From: Mytilus galloprovincialis
Lineage: Eukaryota; Mollusca; Bivalvia; Mytilida; Mytilidae
Assembly: GCF_965363235.1 (NCBI RefSeq)
Contig: NC_134844.1
Span: 54,246,872 to 54,310,871, forward strand
Reading direction: 5' to 3'
DNA: 64,000 bases
A model generated the notes under the pieces. The model worked only from the letters and a program-made list of their open reading frames with translations. It made no database searches and had not been told where the DNA came from. Both the position numbers and the translations under genes were made by a program. Positions within the stretch are counted from its first letter, which is position 1, and each line of letters opens with the position of its first letter. Positions 1-12,231 of this stretch are shown here, piece by piece.

Positions 1-880
1 GTATGCTTTGTCTTTCATTTTTGCTATGTATTTTGTCTACATGCCCTTTAATGTTTCTTTGATACATATATAACGTGGCTCTGTACTCTGTACTATACAT
101 CCCGTCATTGTGTTATTGTACTATAGTAATTTTGTATATTCTTGTCTTTAATTTTTGATAATATGCTTGATCTATAAGCCATTTTGTGCTCCTTTGTTAC
201 CTATTCGTATTTTTTTTTTGTTTGTGATTAAGATTATAACACAATGTTGACTGCTGTACCCCTATATTAGACATTGTACCTATTATTTCTGTTTGTTTTG
301 TAAATGCCTATACCAAGTCATGAATATGAGAGTTGTTTTTACAATTGTTTGATGTGTTTGTGCCTTTGATTTTGCCATTTAATAAGGGACTTTCCGATAG
401 AAATTTTCCTCGTAGTTCAGTATTTTTGTGAATTTACTTTTTGCTAAATTAGTTGTAATTTCGGTGCATAGGATACACAATATTAATTTTTGGAAGAACG
501 TGACACGTGAAAACTAAACGAAACAATTTGTTAATTTGTTGTAATTAAAAAGGGTGTGATACATGATATCTGGGTAGTATTTTGATGTAAACATTAGAGG
601 TATATATATATAAATTGTTTTATTGATGCATTTTCTGTTGATTATCTTTTATAAATGTTTAACCCATTAGTCTATATGTTAAAACAAGATCTGAACAGTA
701 ATACGGTCATAAAATTCTGCAAGTTCATTCCATTTTTGTTACTTGTTATTTGTCAATTATAGTGTAGACTTTGCTATATTATTTTTTAATGTGAAACAAT
801 CACAATGTTTAACATGTCTGTCTTATAATAAAAATAATTAAAGTAAAACGTAGAGTTATGAACATTATGTAATAATTGAG
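1..880. other. AT-rich intergenic DNA, nothing recognised
   Basis: No reading frame with protein-like composition on either strand. Only a short TA run near 601-612 stands out. Confidence 0.5.
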
Positions 881-884
881 TCCT

Positions 885-1078
885 AGATGAACACATATAT
901 GTTCAACTCGTCGGAGCATATAGTCTTGTCAATCCTCAATTGCGACAGGTAAGTAACCAAATGCAACAGTCTCATTATTATTGGAAAGACTAACATGGCA
1001 ACGCATCTAGCAGAGCAGAAACTGCTATCTCATCCGAAATACTCAAATTCAAACTTTTTGATGATGTTCGTGTTGCTC
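885..1078. repeat. Dispersed repeat, partner at 39060-39245
   Basis: Matches 39060-39245 in the same orientation. Shared blocks include GTCAATCCTCAATTGC near the start, AGCAGAGCAGAAACT in the middle and a TTTTTGATG/TTTTGATG tail. The two copies differ by small gaps and many substitutions, so both look old. No reading frame. Family unknown. Confidence 0.6.
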
Positions 1079-1129
1079 AATGTTTAGTGTTTGTTACACT
1101 GTTTTGAGAACTGTTGTTTGTCCTTTTCG

Positions 1130-1260
1130 CCGCTTTCCGTTTTATATTTAATGCGTTTTCCTCAGTTTTAGTTCGTAACCCGGATTTGTTTTTTTTCTAT
1201 TGATTTATGAGTTTCGAACAGCGGTATACTACTGTTGCCTTTATTTGGTATGGTGTTATC
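1130..1260 (-). repeat. Mussel dispersed repeat (family D), fragment
   Basis: Runs from a GTTTTCCTCAGTTTTAG block to TATACTACTGTTGCCTTTAT. It is the reverse complement of the start of the copy at 1660-2160, so two family-D copies lie here head to head. Other copies are at 49848-50005 and 59030-60130. Confidence 0.6.
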
Positions 1261-1659
1261 TGTTCAAAAAGACTTACTGTTTAATGCCCGTTTGGTATTT
1301 CCTCATTATTTTATCTGTAACAAAACAACAACGAAATAAACAGAATTAAATCAGACATCCTGCCAGATTTAAGCGTCTTAGTCAGGTATAGACCGAGTTT
1401 ATAACAGTCACATAAGTATATTATAAAAACTGAATACTTGTAAATTGATACAGGTATCATACATTGAGGATCAACAGTATACAAAATGGATTATATTCAA
1501 TGAGAAAATGAGGTGATGTTATCGACGTCCCATAAACAATCTATATACTAGTCAATTTAAGACGAGAATGTCATCAACCATGCCATATTAAATAATAATC
1601 CATAAAAATATAAACATAACAAAATGTGAAACCCAACAGTAGGTTGTAGACTAAAATAA

Positions 1660-2160
1660 TGAACGGTAGACAAATAAATAAAGGCAACAGTAGTGTACCG
1701 TTGTTCAAAAGCCATAAATCGATTGAGAGAAAACAATTCCGGGTTACAAACCAAAACTAGGGGAAACACATCAATTATAAGAGGAAAACAACGAAACATC
1801 AGAACACGGAAGTGCAACCAAAAGCAAACAACAATGCAACAATGCAACATACATAGAAACGAATTATAAGTTAACAACTACCATATTTCTGACTTGGAAC
1901 AGAACATTTTAAGAAAAAAATGGTGGGTTGATCCTGATTTTGTGGCTAGTCAGAAAGGAAAATCACAAAAATACCGAACTCCGAGGTAAATTGAAAACGG
2001 AAAGTCCACAATCTAATGGCAAAATCAAATGATAAATCACATCAAACGAATGAACAACAACTAACATATTCCTGACTTGGAACAGGCATTTTAAAATGTA
2101 GAAAATGGTGAATTGAACCTGGTTTTATAGCGCTAATCTTCTCACTTGTATGACAGTCGC
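1660..2160 (+). repeat. Mussel dispersed repeat (family D)
   Basis: Begins near ATAAAGGCAACAGTAGTGTA, then the AAATCGATTGA, GGGTTACAAACC and GGAAACACATCAA blocks. It carries two versions of the CTGACTTGGAACAG segment (near 1891 and 2071), so part of the unit is internally duplicated. The open minus-strand frame inside it (1557-1877) is not kept in other copies and is not a gene. Confidence 0.6.
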
Positions 2161-2170
2161 ATCATATTCC

Positions 2171-2734
2171 ATTATATTTCCAACAATGCGTGAAAAAACA
2201 GACATAATAGGTAATATTGTTCAAATATAGATACACAAGACCTTACTGTGTAGCAATCTCAAAACAAACAAATAGTTCACTAAGAAGCACAAAAAACTCT
2301 ATCAAATTTAACAACGACATTGCTTCGCGTGTTTGTCTCTCACTTTGTGGCATTGTTAAAAATACCGCTAAAATGACAACATTACATGATGGGAAGACAG
2401 TACAATTAAATGCAAGAGAAATAAATTATATTATACTATACTGACTGACTTTAAAAACGCAACACTCATTTATATTTAACCAAATCACGTTTGATTCTCA
2501 GACAATTTTTATCTATGCCTACCATACGTCTTTTTCTTTAGAAAAAAACATCATCTGACTTACCTTTTGTAATTGACGTCACACGAATTTCTTAAAACGA
2601 AATTTGAAACCCATAAAATATATTTTCCGTGTTTTTGCTTCGTTAAACAGTTCTTTCAATCCTTGGCCACACTTAAATCAGTTACAAAATGTTGCATCTC
2701 CAAATTGCCAAGACTGTGGAATAAAAAACTTAAA
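2171..2734. other. Intergenic DNA, nothing recognised
   Basis: Short open frames only. No repeat partner was noticed elsewhere in the window. Confidence 0.4.
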
Positions 2735-2960
2735 TAGCCCATGAAAATACTGCAAACAGGAACACGTGGACGTGCTGCAATCAAACAGTTAGACTTCAGA
2801 AACTTGTCTATCTGTCTTTCCGACAAGATACAGGTAGATGGGATTTATTGCGGACCATTAATGACCAGATTAACATTTACTGACAATGTAACGTCAATAC
2901 AATTTGATTACGCAACGACATTTGCGAGACTTGTTTACAGCCCTAACGGCAATATGTAAT
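2735..2960 (+). pseudogene. Possible CUB-like exon or exon remnant
   Basis: An open stretch of 72 codons has more balanced composition than its surroundings. Its product has the look of the second half of a CUB domain (an extracellular beta-sandwich module): a KIQVDG segment, then YCGP, a TFTDN turn, and an alternating hydrophobic strand ending TSIQFDY. CUB domains usually show this order of aspartate-rich turn, YCG and beta strands. It is too short for a whole domain (about 110 residues) and has no signal peptide. AG lies just upstream (2735-2736) and GTAATC follows at the end, so it could be an internal exon. No neighbouring exons were found. This may equally be chance. Confidence 0.3.
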
Positions 2961-3017
2961 CGAATTGCCTAATGCCAATGCGTACAGATTCATGTCATAA
3001 ATGTTTGCCGTACTAAA

Positions 3018-3395
3018 ATAAAATCCTGGCACCTTCGATAACTATTTATACCACTGGGTTGATGCCACTGCTGGTGGACGTTTCGTCCCCGAGGGTATCA
3101 CCAGCCCAGTAGTCAACACTTCGGTGTTGACATACATATCAATAATGTGGTCATTTTTATAAGTTTCTGGGTTACAAAACTCTGAATTTTTTGAAAATCT
3201 AAGGATGTTCTTATCCCAGGCATAGATTAGCTTAGCCGTATTTGGCACAACTTTTTGGAATTTGGATCCCCAATGCTCTTCAACTTTGTACTTGTTTGGC
3301 TTCATAAATATTTTGATATGAGCGTCGCTGATGAGTCTTATGTAGACGAAACGCGCGTCTGGCGTACTAAATTATAATCCTGGTACCTTTGATAA
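3018..3395 (+). repeat. 355-bp mussel repeat (family C), single unit
   Basis: Runs from CACTGGGTTGATGCC through CCGAGGGTATCACCAG and the hairpin formed around CAACACTTCGGTGTTG to ACGAAACGCGCGTCTGG, then the boundary motif ATAATCCTGGTACC. The 87-residue minus-strand frame at 3042-3305 lies wholly inside the unit. The same frame is closed by stops in the copies at 49122-49840, so it is not a conserved gene. Confidence 0.8.
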
Positions 3396-3775
3396 CTTTT
3401 TCCCATAAACTGAACTGCGAAAGAATCGACTGAAGAAAAACATTTAAAACCCTAAGTTCCAACCGCATAAATGCCAAAAACCATTGTAATACGCGGAACA
3501 AAGTCAAAATCATAAGGTGTAAAACAGAACCCAAAACATGTCGAACAGAATTAGTTGACCTTTCTGGCAATCCTTTTGAAGTTTGTTACTGGCAGGAATT
3601 GCTTTTGACGGCGATACATGCATTCAAAAGTTTAAAAAGAATAATCTAGTGTTGCGTTTCTTAAGTCGTTAAGTATATAATAGTATATTTCGACATTTTC
3701 GCTACAGAATAACAACAATAAATGAAATAAGAACAGTACACAAGAACAGCTGATTTGGCTATTTATCTAAGGTAT
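3367..3775. other. Intergenic DNA between family-C units
   Basis: AT-rich with no supported gene. The minus-strand 67-codon frame here has no recognisable features. Confidence 0.4.
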
Positions 3776-4277
3776 GTTTGACATATAGCTCTTCAACGGT
3801 TTCGGTACTTATACATCTCCGTATTTCAAATGTTTGGCTTTGAGCGTTTTGATGAAGGTAAATCCAGAAAAGCGCTTCGGATGCAAGAAATTAATAAACG
3901 TGTTGTTTTCAATTTTTTACACCACTGGGTCGATACCTCTGCTGGTGGTCTATCAGTCCCCGAGGGTATCATCGGCTCAGTAGTCAGAACTTGTAGTGAC
4001 ATGATTTAACAAACCTTACTAAAATTGTCCGTTTATAGATTTTGAAATTATCAAGAAACTAAGGTTTCAACTCCCTCAGGCAAAGTTGGATTTAGATTGA
4101 TTTTTTTATTTATTTTAGGTATTTTTGACATATAGCTCTTCAACGGTTTCGGTACTTATATATCTTCGAATTTCAAATGTTTAGCTTTGAGCGTTCCTGG
4201 TGAAGGTAAATCCAGAAAAGCGCTTCGGACGCAAGAAATTATTAAACGTGTTGTTTTCAATTTTTTAATAGAAATAC
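3776..4277 (+). repeat. Family C variant, about 1.4 tandem units
   Basis: The block starting CTCTTCAACGGTTTCGGTAC occurs at about 3789 and again at about 4137, giving a period near 350 bp. Between them lies the CACTGGGTCGATACC...CCCGAGGGTATCAT part shared with the other family-C copies. The second half-unit ends at the TTTTCAATTTTTTA junction. This shows that family C can sit in tandem. Confidence 0.75.
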
Positions 4278-4299
4278 GAACTGTGTATCTGTATCCATT

Positions 4300-4730
4300 T
4301 TTTTGATAAAGGATTGCTGCTCACAAGGAAGCTATTAAACCATGAGTTCCAATGGATGAAGTTGAAATCATCCATTTGTAAATTTTGCAGACGCCATCAC
4401 GAGTTGGTTGACCATTATGGAATAACCGTTTCACAGATGATATCGGATATGTTCCTTACGTCGTAACTACAATCCCTTTCCCTTTCATGAATGAGGTCTA
4501 CCTAATTAGACTATTTACCCGATTTGTTATAACATGAGCAACACGATGGGTACCACATGTGGAACAGGATCTGCTTACCAACCCGGAGCACCTGAGATCA
4601 CCCATAATGTTTGGTTGGGTTCATGTTGCTTATTCTTTAGTTTTATATGTTGTGTCATGTATACTATTGTTTGTCTTTTTTATTTTCATTCTCGATTAAT
4701 GAGTTTGACTGTCCCTCTTTTCTAAAAAGC
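4300..4730 (+). repeat. Mussel dispersed repeat (family B)
   Basis: Shares GGAGCACCTGAGATCACCC, the ATGTTGTGTCATGT segment and ATGAGTTTGACTGTCCCT with the copy at 53950-54165. A short reversed piece is at about 43500-43545. The small open frame inside (4534-4725) is repeat-derived. Confidence 0.7.
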
Positions 4731-7700
4731 ACAATTCTTGGTAACAACCCTGGACCAAAAAGGTTTCTTTCAGGAGGTTGTTTCTTTATCCTTTGATATA
4801 GTCCTGGTGGTGCTCATTTCGACACCTTAGACGACTTGTGTGATTTTTCCTTGCTAACAGTATTTTATTAAACACAAATTCATTTAGTCAGTAAAAGTTG
4901 GTTTTGTTAATTCATCGTTTAATAGGTATAAAATATCGAACGTGCAATAAATGTCAATCACTCTCCTGTATGCCTGTATTTCGTGCAATAATGATCGATT
5001 TAATGCAGTGAAAATAAACTGTATTTCAAATTACAGTAAATTGTCAATACCACAGACAACCTGTAAAAGTTGCCTTCAATTTTGATATGTGGATCTCTAA
5101 AATTGGAAATCCTCTACAAAAACATTTAACTGTTATATATGCTTAAGTCTCATTAGATTAAAACAATCAGAAAATATCATTATATGTGTAGAATGTACGT
5201 AAAATTTATCAAAGACTTTGTCAAAATTATCTTTCAAAACTTCTTTCACAACACCCAGTACATGTTTTTTTCTAAACAAAGTATATAGTCTTGCTTCACA
5301 AATTATGTTATTGTGACAAAAATAAACACATGATCATCGACGCATTCACCAAAATATTGCAGCTCTGGTAGTAAAACAACAATCACAAATGATTCATAAC
5401 GTTACATAAAGACGACATTCAGTGGTAGGTATTTTGTTTATATCTAGATTTGCACTTTGACTAATGTATACTAAAATGTTTGACAATAAGATAAAATATT
5501 TTTTTAGAGAAAAATCTAAATATCTTCTTACTTCTCGATCTGTTAATACAAATATTATTGGTCCAATACACTATCACGTGAATATTGAACGATTTCAGTA
5601 TTTGCGTACAGGGACCGTCTGAAAGACAAACATAAGTAGCGGTAGGATTTAAATGAAATTTTAGAAGATTTCGGAGAATTAAAAATTGGAGGGAATCTGA
5701 AAACCATACATTTAAACCCTTTATAGGGAATAATATCATACTAAAAAGCGGTATGGGTCAGTTCTCCCAGACTAGAATGTATTCAGCTAATCGACAAAAA
5801 ATTACAGCTTTCAAATGAATAGGATTCAAAATGAGTTTTTCACTATTTTATAGCAGTCCATATGTTTAACATCTCTTTAGTTCCACCAAATATTTGCTCA
5901 GAATAGTCATCCCTTCCAAGAATGACTCAAGTATACTGATGATTACTCTTATTCATTCATATGGTTATTCGTGCATCTCAAATTAATGTCTATTGACACA
6001 TTTTTCCGTCCATTTATATGTAACAGACAACATATGCCAAGTGAGATTTTACCTGAAGTAATTACCTTTGTTCTTTAGTCATGAAACAAATGTACCACCA
6101 GTATTCAGTTGTCTAATATTATAGTTATTGGTTTTTCTTTCTTGAAACTATTTATTAATAAATTGAAATTTTATGTTACCAAATGCATATCCAGCGCATA
6201 TCATGATAGTTTCTAGCTGAAAGGTACAAAACAAGGGTAAATGTGTCTTTGAAATTTATTCGTTCAACAGTTTTAAACATAAGTGCCTTCAAAGTTTTTA
6301 AGAATATGTTTATATATGTTAAAAATGTGCACCTTCTTCTGTATGCAATGTATAATGTATAATTTTCTTAGTTAGCTAACGTTGATTCATCGTTGTCGGT
6401 AGTGTTCCTTGTGACGTTATACATGTGTTGATGGTTTTTTTTTGTTTTTTTTTTTTAGAGTTAACTGAATCTGATGGGAGACGGTAAATTTCCTGTCCTT
6501 TATCGTTTTGGAGAATTGAATTACACATGTATGGCAATTGGACCCCATGTATCTATACAAAGGGCAAATTGTGTGTTTTAAGGATATGAAATATAGATTA
6601 AACCTTCTCGGGTGTAGCATAGTCACGTTCTGCTCTTAGATTCTTGTAATTTAAGACAATTTCAACTACTACAATTACATGACGTAGTATGTGTTTACGT
6701 GTATTTTCACTAATATTTACATCTTTACACACTTGGCTATAATAAAACACATATTTCTGGGTAAATTTCTTGTAAATATAACAAATAAGAGAGAGTTCAG
6801 TATTATCAAAATATCCGGGAATTCGTTCTTTAACAGAACGGTCGTTAAAATTACCGGCAATATTTACAAAATCGAAACCTTTATTGAAACACTTCATTTT
6901 AATAAAATGTTTTTTTATGATCTTCAGGGCGATCATTTTTGGGAAACAGTTTAGAATAACATTTTATCATTATAGTTAAAACGATTTTATACTTAGGACT
7001 GCAATATGAAATGGTGTTGCAATCCTCTAAAATTTTATTCAATTCATTTACAGGTAAAGAACAGAGCCTGGTTAACAGATAATGTCTGCCGTTGTTTTTT
7101 GAAATAGAAATAAGGTCCAAAATATTTGAAAGGTTGGTCCGAAATTTTCTTTGATTGCCATTTTTTCTACACTGTACGCCCATGAGAACGTTTTTTTACG
7201 AACAGTTTTAGAAACGATATTCAAAATGTTAACAGAATCGGTTCTTGATATATTACCGATTTCTATGATATAATCATTAAGACTGAGAGGGTAGACTGTC
7301 TATTATTTTAAATCCAATTTAATTCAATTATTTTCCGTGATCATAAAAACTTGGAATGAGATTCACCAGGCTGTTTATTTACTACTTCTAAAGGTTGAAC
7401 TATTAAATATTTGATAGGATGATTGTGCTTCTTAAGATATTGATCAATGATACTGTTTAATATATGGGTCTTTTAAAACGATACAGGTGTACTTGCGTGC
7501 GTATGGAAAAATATCGCCCAGTTTCACCTTCGTACTGAATACCGCATCCCGGTTTGCTTCATGTGAGTAAATCAATAATACTGTTTGTTTTTCAAGTTAT
7601 GTCAGTTTCAAAATTTAAAGAAATGTGCAACCATTAAACGTGGACCTTATCGTATTGAAGGTGGAAAGACGGAGACATGTTAGTAATTTTTTGGCATGAC

Positions 7701-8388
7701 ACTTATCGATTAAAGGGTAACCACGATTTTTATTGTTAAAAATGTTAGTGATGGTAGTATTTTAAGATAAGCGATTTTGAAGATTGAGAAGTGTAGATAC
7801 CCTTTGAACGAGTTTATTGTTTATCCGGATCGTATCTAAATTTCCGGGCTCAGTAAGCAACAACTGTGCTATTCTTTTTTAAATAAGCTAACAGGTACAG
7901 TCAAACTTCCAAATAATATCTATGGAAGAATTTAGTAAAGGTTTCATGTAATTAGGGGAAACGAAATATCTGACTGTATACTTCACCAGTAACAAATAAA
8001 GAACGTTCTTATTGCCCAAACGTATATACATGTTATCAAGGAGAAAAATAACAGCTTCAATCATGGTATCACAACTCCAGTAAGTAAATATAGCATATTA
8101 ACCTGTCTTAGCTTATTAGAGAAGAAGGCTTTGAAAATAAAAATCAACACTTTATAAATTGTGTGTGTCTGAAGAACTTTATTAATTATCTTCATCAGGA
8201 ATGCTCAAATCAGATGTTTGTACTAAAGCAATGGCTGTTTAAATGAAACATACATAGCAATGAAATATTTGATGATGTGTTTTCATTTCAACACCCTGGA
8301 CTTCACTTTTTGATAAGTCTCAAAATTTATATTTCTGAACGTTTTACATCATGGTTTTTCAATATTTCATTTATATATAGAGAATAAT
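4731..8388. other. 3.6 kb with no recognised gene
   Basis: AT-rich. Two overlapping minus-strand frames at 6598-7183 are open for about 110 and 94 codons, with lysine/isoleucine-rich products and no motif that I can name. They might be remnants of a mobile-element protein, but nothing in the sequence proves it. Confidence 0.4.
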
Positions 8389-8512
8389 ACATGGCAAAAT
8401 CCGTATCATATGCCAAATATTCCCGAGATACCAATAACCACCCAAGGGCCTTTAACCCGAGGGATGATATTGGTAGAGGGTGATACGGCATGTTATACGG
8501 ATTTTGCCATGT
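8389..8512. repeat. 124-bp imperfect palindrome
   Basis: The ends are complementary (CATGGCAAAATCCGTAT at the left, its complement at the right) with weaker pairing inward, so the strand can fold into one hairpin. A minus-strand open frame of 180 codons (8327-8869) reads straight through it, which argues that the frame is accidental. Confidence 0.75.
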
Positions 8513-9215
8513 TTTATACGCTTTATCATATATTTCAACAGGAGAGTATATATGAACTGCTTTCTGGTCCCTAGCACCTGGGTTACATTCAGTTCTACTT
8601 TTGTCTTGTTTTAAAATCTTCAAAAGAACTGCTCCATTACTCATCCGAAGCACCTGGGTTACCTTACAATTTGCGTGCTGTTTAAATATTTTTTTTATTG
8701 TATTTTTTTGGTGTTTTGTGTATGGTATTTCATTGACTTTTTTGTATATTTGCATTTCGTGTGCCAGAAAAATAGCCATTTTAAAAAGGCTATTTATCAA
8801 ACATTCAAAACTACTGTCTTTACTACTAAATATATGATAGGGTAATAACCGTTGAATTCTTTTCTGCACGGACGATTTTGATGGTCAATATATAAAGAAA
8901 TTTGCGGTACGTTTGACCAATTTGACATACGATACGAGATTGTAAGGACAAAGTCTTGTTTGTACAATGTTGTATGCTATATCCAATATAACCGTTATTT
9001 ATGTAACTTTTTGGTTTAGTATCAACTTGTGTATGGACAAATTTGATGCATTTATGTATGAATGATTGTATATATGTATTAAGTTGTTATAATTAATAGC
9101 GATCTTGTAACGATCACACATCACTAAATTGACATAATGAAGTGTTCACATAACGTCATATATGTTTCTTACCTCGTAATACCCATTTGACATTACCATG
9201 TATATCTTTTGGCCC
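8513..9215. other. Intergenic DNA, nothing recognised
   Basis: Contains the short phrase CACCTGGGTTAC twice (near 8577 and 8651). No supported gene. Confidence 0.4.
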
Positions 9216-9540
9216 AATGTAATAGAAATACGACATAATGATTTTTTAACATAACGTAAAGAAAATTTCGCATTATGTAATGAAACTTTCTGACTAGGTT
9301 ATGGAACAACCACATCACGTAATGATGTTTTCATATCATGTAAACAGGAAATCACATCATATAGTGAAGTTTTCACATCATGTACAGAAGAAATTACATC
9401 ATCTAAAGAATAATTCACATCAGGTAAAGAAGAATTCACATCATGTAATGAAGAATTTACATCATGTAAAGAAGAATTTACATCATGTAAAGAAGAATTC
9501 GCATCGTAAAAAAGAATTCACATCATGTGAGCAACATTTG
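9216..9540. repeat. 21-bp minisatellite
   Basis: Degenerate head-to-tail copies of a unit close to GAAGAATTTACATCATGTAA. Cleanest between 9360 and 9520; units decay upstream to about 9120. Because 21 is a multiple of three, the array stays open in one frame and gives an 80-residue histidine/lysine repeat product, which is probably not real. Confidence 0.8.
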
Positions 9541-9762
9541 TAGTTTCTTCTTATAACATGTACATATAAGGCAGTGATGGCGTTTGATTGTTTCTACTAA
9601 ATTTAAATAAGAAAAACTTTATTTTCGGAGGAGTGAAACGAGGGAGAAAATAAGTAATCTGATTTAGAATGTTAAGTAGATCAAATGATTTAATACCAGT
9701 TTTCTGAAACTAAAATTAAACATACGTGTTAAACTGCCCGTGTCAATTATATATCCACGCCG

Positions 9763-9770
9763 CTATTTAA
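9763..9770 (+). promoter_or_regulatory. TATA-like box upstream of TRIM pseudogene exon 1
   Basis: TATTTAAA lies about 80 bp upstream of the exon-1 donor site. The homologous upstream region of the intact copy (about 52966-52980) lacks this stretch. It is a candidate only. Confidence 0.3.
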
Positions 9771-9779
9771 AGAACACGA

Positions 9780-9844
9780 TCGATTCGGTTAGCAATGAAT
9801 AACTTCCTTGTCCGCCATTTTGTAATTTGGGTTGAAATACGACG
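9780..9844 (+). pseudogene. TRIM-like pseudogene, 5' untranslated exon 1
   Basis: Matches 52975-53032 closely (shared TCCGCCATTTTGTAATTTGG and TACGACG) and is followed in both copies by a GTAAG donor. Conservation of this block at the head of two paralogues, with a splice donor, supports an exon. The 5' limit is a guess. Confidence 0.55.
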
Positions 9845-11324
9845 GTAAGAATACATTAATCTTCTTTTTGATTCATAACATGACTTGTTAACAATAAAAT
9901 AAATGTACACGTGCTCTTATACTCTCACGCTCGCTGCAAAACCAACAACATGTTATAAAGTTTTGAGTTGTTGCAAAGGAAATACAAGTACATATTGAAT
10001 ATTCAATGACCGATAGAATCAAATTTCTTTCAGTCAACACAATATAATGAACGTACTGAGTTTTTGTTGATCTCTTGTCTTCACTACGTGTACTTTTTTC
10101 AACAAACTATACTTAGAAACTGTTTTAAACTTTATTTTTTCAATTTATTTCATATTTACTTCTGACCAGGTCCGTCTGTGGTCGCCGTCCGTTAATTTTT
10201 CCAAAATCTTCACCTCCGGATCAACAAAGCCAAATGTATCAAACTTTTCAAAAATGATTATTAGGGTACATGTACCTCTATTCAATGACCCAACGTGTCA
10301 AACAACACGTCGTACTTGGCTAAAAAAGAATATAGGGGTAAAATGTAAGTTTATATTGAAACCACTTCACTTTGAAATTAAAAAAAAAATCTCGAAAATA
10401 TATTTAATTTGAACATATCTACGTATTGATCATTTGCCGAAGAAGGTGAGCTGACTTCTCACAGGAGTTATTGCCCTTGAATGACTTTCATAAACAAAAA
10501 ATGACTAGCAAGACAATATCTGCAATATTGTTCAAACTCGAATCTGTTTGGAGTTAATTCGCTTAAATGTGTTTATTGTCCATCTCCCGTTTTTGTCTTT
10601 TACCTTCGAACTATAACAAACAGATAAAACTTAATTAAGCAAAAACAGATATGTAAATCAATTTTAGACTGAAATCACCAATTGTTTTTTTAATGAAATT
10701 ATTGCTCTTTAAATACTATTTTCAGAAGTTTAGTGTGATTGTCTTTATAATGTTTATCTTGAAAACTGTAAAAGACAGGCGAAAAAATGACAACAACATA
10801 AAATCAACAAAAAATTCAACATGACTTAAATTCTCTGTTGACTACTTGTTTGACATAATTTCTCCATGATTACAATTTCCCTCATTTTTTGATAATTTTG
10901 CCTAAAAAATTAAAAGATAGATTAACACTTAAATAAACAAAAACAAAAATATGAAGTATACAAGTTCTATTGTTATATCAAATTATGAAACAATTTAAGA
11001 AATAAAAAAAACCAGCAATACAAGATCAACTAAAAGAGATTATTGTCATGAGTTTTATTATATTCCAAAATGTTGAGTATCTTTATTGCATTAGCAACAA
11101 CATTGCTTTAACATAATATAAGGTATATACTTATATGACAAATATGACAGAATACAGACAACAATTAAGTAAATCAAATAATGTAGAGACAACAAACACA
11201 TACTATGTACAACATATTAACTGAAAATATGGTGCATGATGTTCATTTACCTAGGTGAGTGACACCGGCTCTTTAGAGTCTCTTGTTACATTAATGATTA
11301 ATATGCTATCCTCTTCTTTTACAG
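9845..11324 (+). other. Intron 1 of the TRIM-like pseudogene
   Basis: AT-rich, no open frame of note. Patchy similarity to 53033-54521 (intron 1 of the intact copy), for example GATAATTTTGCCTA near 10900 against GTGATTTTGCCTA near 53660. It has no recognised mobile element. Confidence 0.5.
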
Positions 11325-11388
11325 ATTTGCAAGTTACACGTTAACAACAGAGTACATCCTCACTGATATACGAAGGAGCAAAGTCAAC
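11325..11388 (+). pseudogene. TRIM-like pseudogene, 5' untranslated exon 2
   Basis: A pyrimidine tract and ACAG acceptor precede it and GTAAGAAATATT follows. The paralogous exon is 54522-54593, with the same AAGTCAAC/GTAAGAAATATT junction. The shared CCTAGGTGAG block upstream in both introns (about 11251 and 54444) confirms that the introns are homologous too. Confidence 0.6.
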
Positions 11389-11999
11389 GTAAGAAATATT
11401 CTATATTTTAAAAGAGACCAGATATATATTTGGTTTCTGTTCTAGGAGGATACTGCTAATCAAAAATCAACTATATATTGTATCGTTGTCAAACATAATT
11501 TGATTATTGTGATGTTAACGTTGTTCAATGAAATAATTTGTACAAACTATTCAGTTTGTTATTTGATTTTAGATTAATTCAAACTTTTATTTACTCTAAG
11601 AAACTATCAGATGATACAAAAAATCGTCAGCAAGACCCACATATCCTCAGAAATTAATTAAATCTTATGCTTAACATCTCCAAACAACGTGACCAATCGA
11701 ATTCAATCCGATGAAATCATTTATATAAGTTTAAATATAAATTTCTAAATCGTTATGGTCAGAAGTAAACCATGCCGGCAAAGGTAGATTATAATTTGGT
11801 CGGTTAGTTTTGCCAGACTTAAAGAATACTGTTCACGATTGCAGAAATTAAAAGGGCTGGCAAGCTTCATTTATTTCGTGAAGGGTCAGTCTTTATACTT
11901 AGAATAACATCCAAGACTTTCATCCAAGACGCTAGTATCAGTGAAATAATATAGTCATGCAAACCAATACTTACATTTATCAATATAAAATATAGAGAT

Positions 12000-12125
12000 T
12001 TGGTATGAATGTTAATGAGACAACTGTCCACCATACACCACATGAAGTAGATGTTAGCAAAATTCGCCGCAAGACCTTTGCCAATGAACAAAATTTAAAC
12101 TGCATAGAAAGATATCAGAAGGCCA
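12000..12125 (-). repeat. Family A mussel repeat fragment in pseudogene intron 2
   Basis: Carries the reversed TGTCTCATT and CTACTTCATGTGG blocks of family A. The same repeat occupies the equivalent place at 60650-60785 in the intact copy, so it was inserted before the locus duplicated. Confidence 0.65.
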
Positions 12126-12231
12126 AAACAAGACATAATGTTTAACAATTCAAAACGAAAACCCGTTTACCCTTTCCTTTGAATAGAAACTATTCAAAAT
12201 ATACTCAGTAACCTTTTTTTTATCTCTTAGA

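Noticed and set aside
3042-3305. 87-residue protein starting MKPNKYKVEEHWG
   Set aside because: It lies inside a family-C repeat, and the same frame has stops in the tandem copies at 49122-49840.
9301-9543. 80-residue His/Lys-rich repeat protein
   Set aside because: It is the 21-bp minisatellite read in one open frame; units outside the clean core break it.
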